From Deltaproteobacteria bacterium (GTDB taxonomy: Bacteria > Desulfobacterota > DSM-4660 > Desulfatiglandales > Desulfatiglandaceae): 6,460 bases of DNA. The translations under genes and the position numbers were made by a program. Shown here in pieces: positions 5,947-6,460 of the stretch. The notes under the pieces are model-generated. The model searched no databases, was not told where the DNA came from, and worked only from the letters and a program-made list of their open reading frames with translations. Positions within the stretch are counted from its first letter, which is position 1; each line of letters begins with the position of its first letter. The stretch lies in the NCBI GenBank assembly GCA_018644785.1, contig JABGPV010000273.1, positions 1 through 6,460 of the forward strand, given 5' to 3'.

Positions 5947-6020
5947 TCCCGGCTAAAAGAGGCCAGAAGTCAGTTGCACAACAGCGCTTAACAGTCTGAA
6001 CCTCAAGAAATGGCAAGTGA

Positions 6021-6460
6021 ATGTTTGATGGATTGAAATTGGCGGATCTGCCGGCAGAAAGTTGCGGTATTCTGAGAAACGCGTCCAATACCAGGCCCAC
6101 CATCCGGATCGTTGAAAGAAACGGGATTCGTGCGGTGGTCAAGGATTTCAGCAAAAACAGATTCCTTTTCAGAAATATTGTGGGTCGGTTTCTCATCTGG
6201 CGGGAGGCAAAAGCCTACCGAAAGCTCAGCGGCATCAAAGGGGTGCCTGAGTTCTACGGTGTCATCGGCGGCCTTGCCCTGGCAATTGAGGAAATTCCGG
6301 GCAGGAGCCTCGAAAATCTTGAAAAGGAGATGCACCTTCCCCACACGTTTTTTGAATCCATGGAAACCCTGGTCAATGCCTTTCACCAGCGGGGACTGGC
6401 CCACTGCGACCTGAAACGGGCGCCCAATACGCTGTTGGGAGACGATGGGATGCCTTATAT
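6021..6460 (+). CDS. Kinase-fold protein (RIO/lipopolysaccharide-kinase-like), C-terminus beyond window
   Basis: The frame is open from ATG 6021 to the window edge, giving 146 residues. An in-frame TGA (6018-6020) lies directly before the ATG, so translation cannot begin further upstream. Features of a compact protein-kinase-like fold appear in order: VVKDF with the candidate ATP-binding Lys41; REAKAYRKL with Glu62 as the likely helix-C partner; PEFYGV (76-81); a hinge-like ALAIEEIPGRSLE (86-98); and the catalytic loop GLAHCDLKRAPNTLL with His128, Asp130 and Asn136. No glycine-rich loop is obvious, as in RIO and Kdo/heptose kinases. The Asp-to-Asn spacing is six rather than the usual five. 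Magnesium-binding residues (a DFG-like D) would lie past the edge. It starts 74 bp after fic on the same strand with no terminator between, so co-transcription is possible. No good ribosome site is seen. Substrate, protein or lipid-linked sugar, is unknown. Confidence 0.72.
   Translation, partial: MFDGLKLADLPAESCGILRNASNTRPTIRIVERNGIRAVVKDFSKNRFLFRNIVGRFLIWREAKAYRKLSGIKGVPEFYGVIGGLALAIEEIPGRSLENLEKEMHLPHTFFESMETLVNAFHQRGLAHCDLKRAPNTLLGDDGMPY

Noticed and set aside
6003..6404. Minus-strand 133-residue frame at the right end
   Set aside because: It is antisense to the kinase-like frame, which has ordered kinase motifs and stays open to the window edge.

Overview
This window looks like chromosomal DNA of a free-living Gram-negative bacterium of moderate GC content. 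An anaerobe of the Desulfobacterota (sulfate-reducer type) is my best guess, from the gene mix: a periplasmic amino-acid-type binding lipoprotein, an acid-metabolising enolase-superfamily enzyme with its own transporter, and HEPN/MNT and Fic modules. No marker gene fixes the lineage, so this is inference only.

Layout from left to right. A GC-rich hairpin with a T tract (1-32) lies at the left edge. A minus-strand gene for a family 3 solute-binding lipoprotein follows (50-877). About 190 bp of intergenic DNA with an 18-bp near-palindrome (990-1007) separates it from a plus-strand toxin-antitoxin operon: mntA (1068-1487, nucleotidyltransferase antitoxin) and hepT (1480-1905, HEPN ribonuclease toxin), overlapping by 8 bp. 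Both carry complete active-site motifs.

The stretch 1906-2296 holds no convincing gene. It contains a strong 18-bp stem-loop (2011-2052) and is bounded by two copies of ATCCCTATTT about 372 bp apart, the second inside the end of the next gene. It resembles a non-autonomous or decayed repeat element.

A minus-strand pair follows. The upstream gene (3685-4941) encodes a mandelate racemase/muconate lactonizing-type enzyme. The downstream gene (2297-3691) overlaps it by 7 bp and encodes a bile acid:sodium symporter (BASS)-fold transporter with a signal peptide and an unusual extracytoplasmic N-terminal domain. Together they look like an uptake-and-catabolism unit for an unidentified organic or sugar acid. 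A candidate promoter and a 7-bp inverted repeat lie in front of the unit.

Diverging from it on the plus strand is a Fic-domain AMP-transferase (5188-5946) with a good sigma70-type promoter, a class II inhibitory motif and a C9 tract in its coding region. The window ends inside a kinase-fold gene (6021-6460, partial) with an odd catalytic-loop spacing. Two systems based on protein AMPylation (MntA on HepT, and Fic) therefore sit within about 5 kb, although nothing in the sequence links them functionally.
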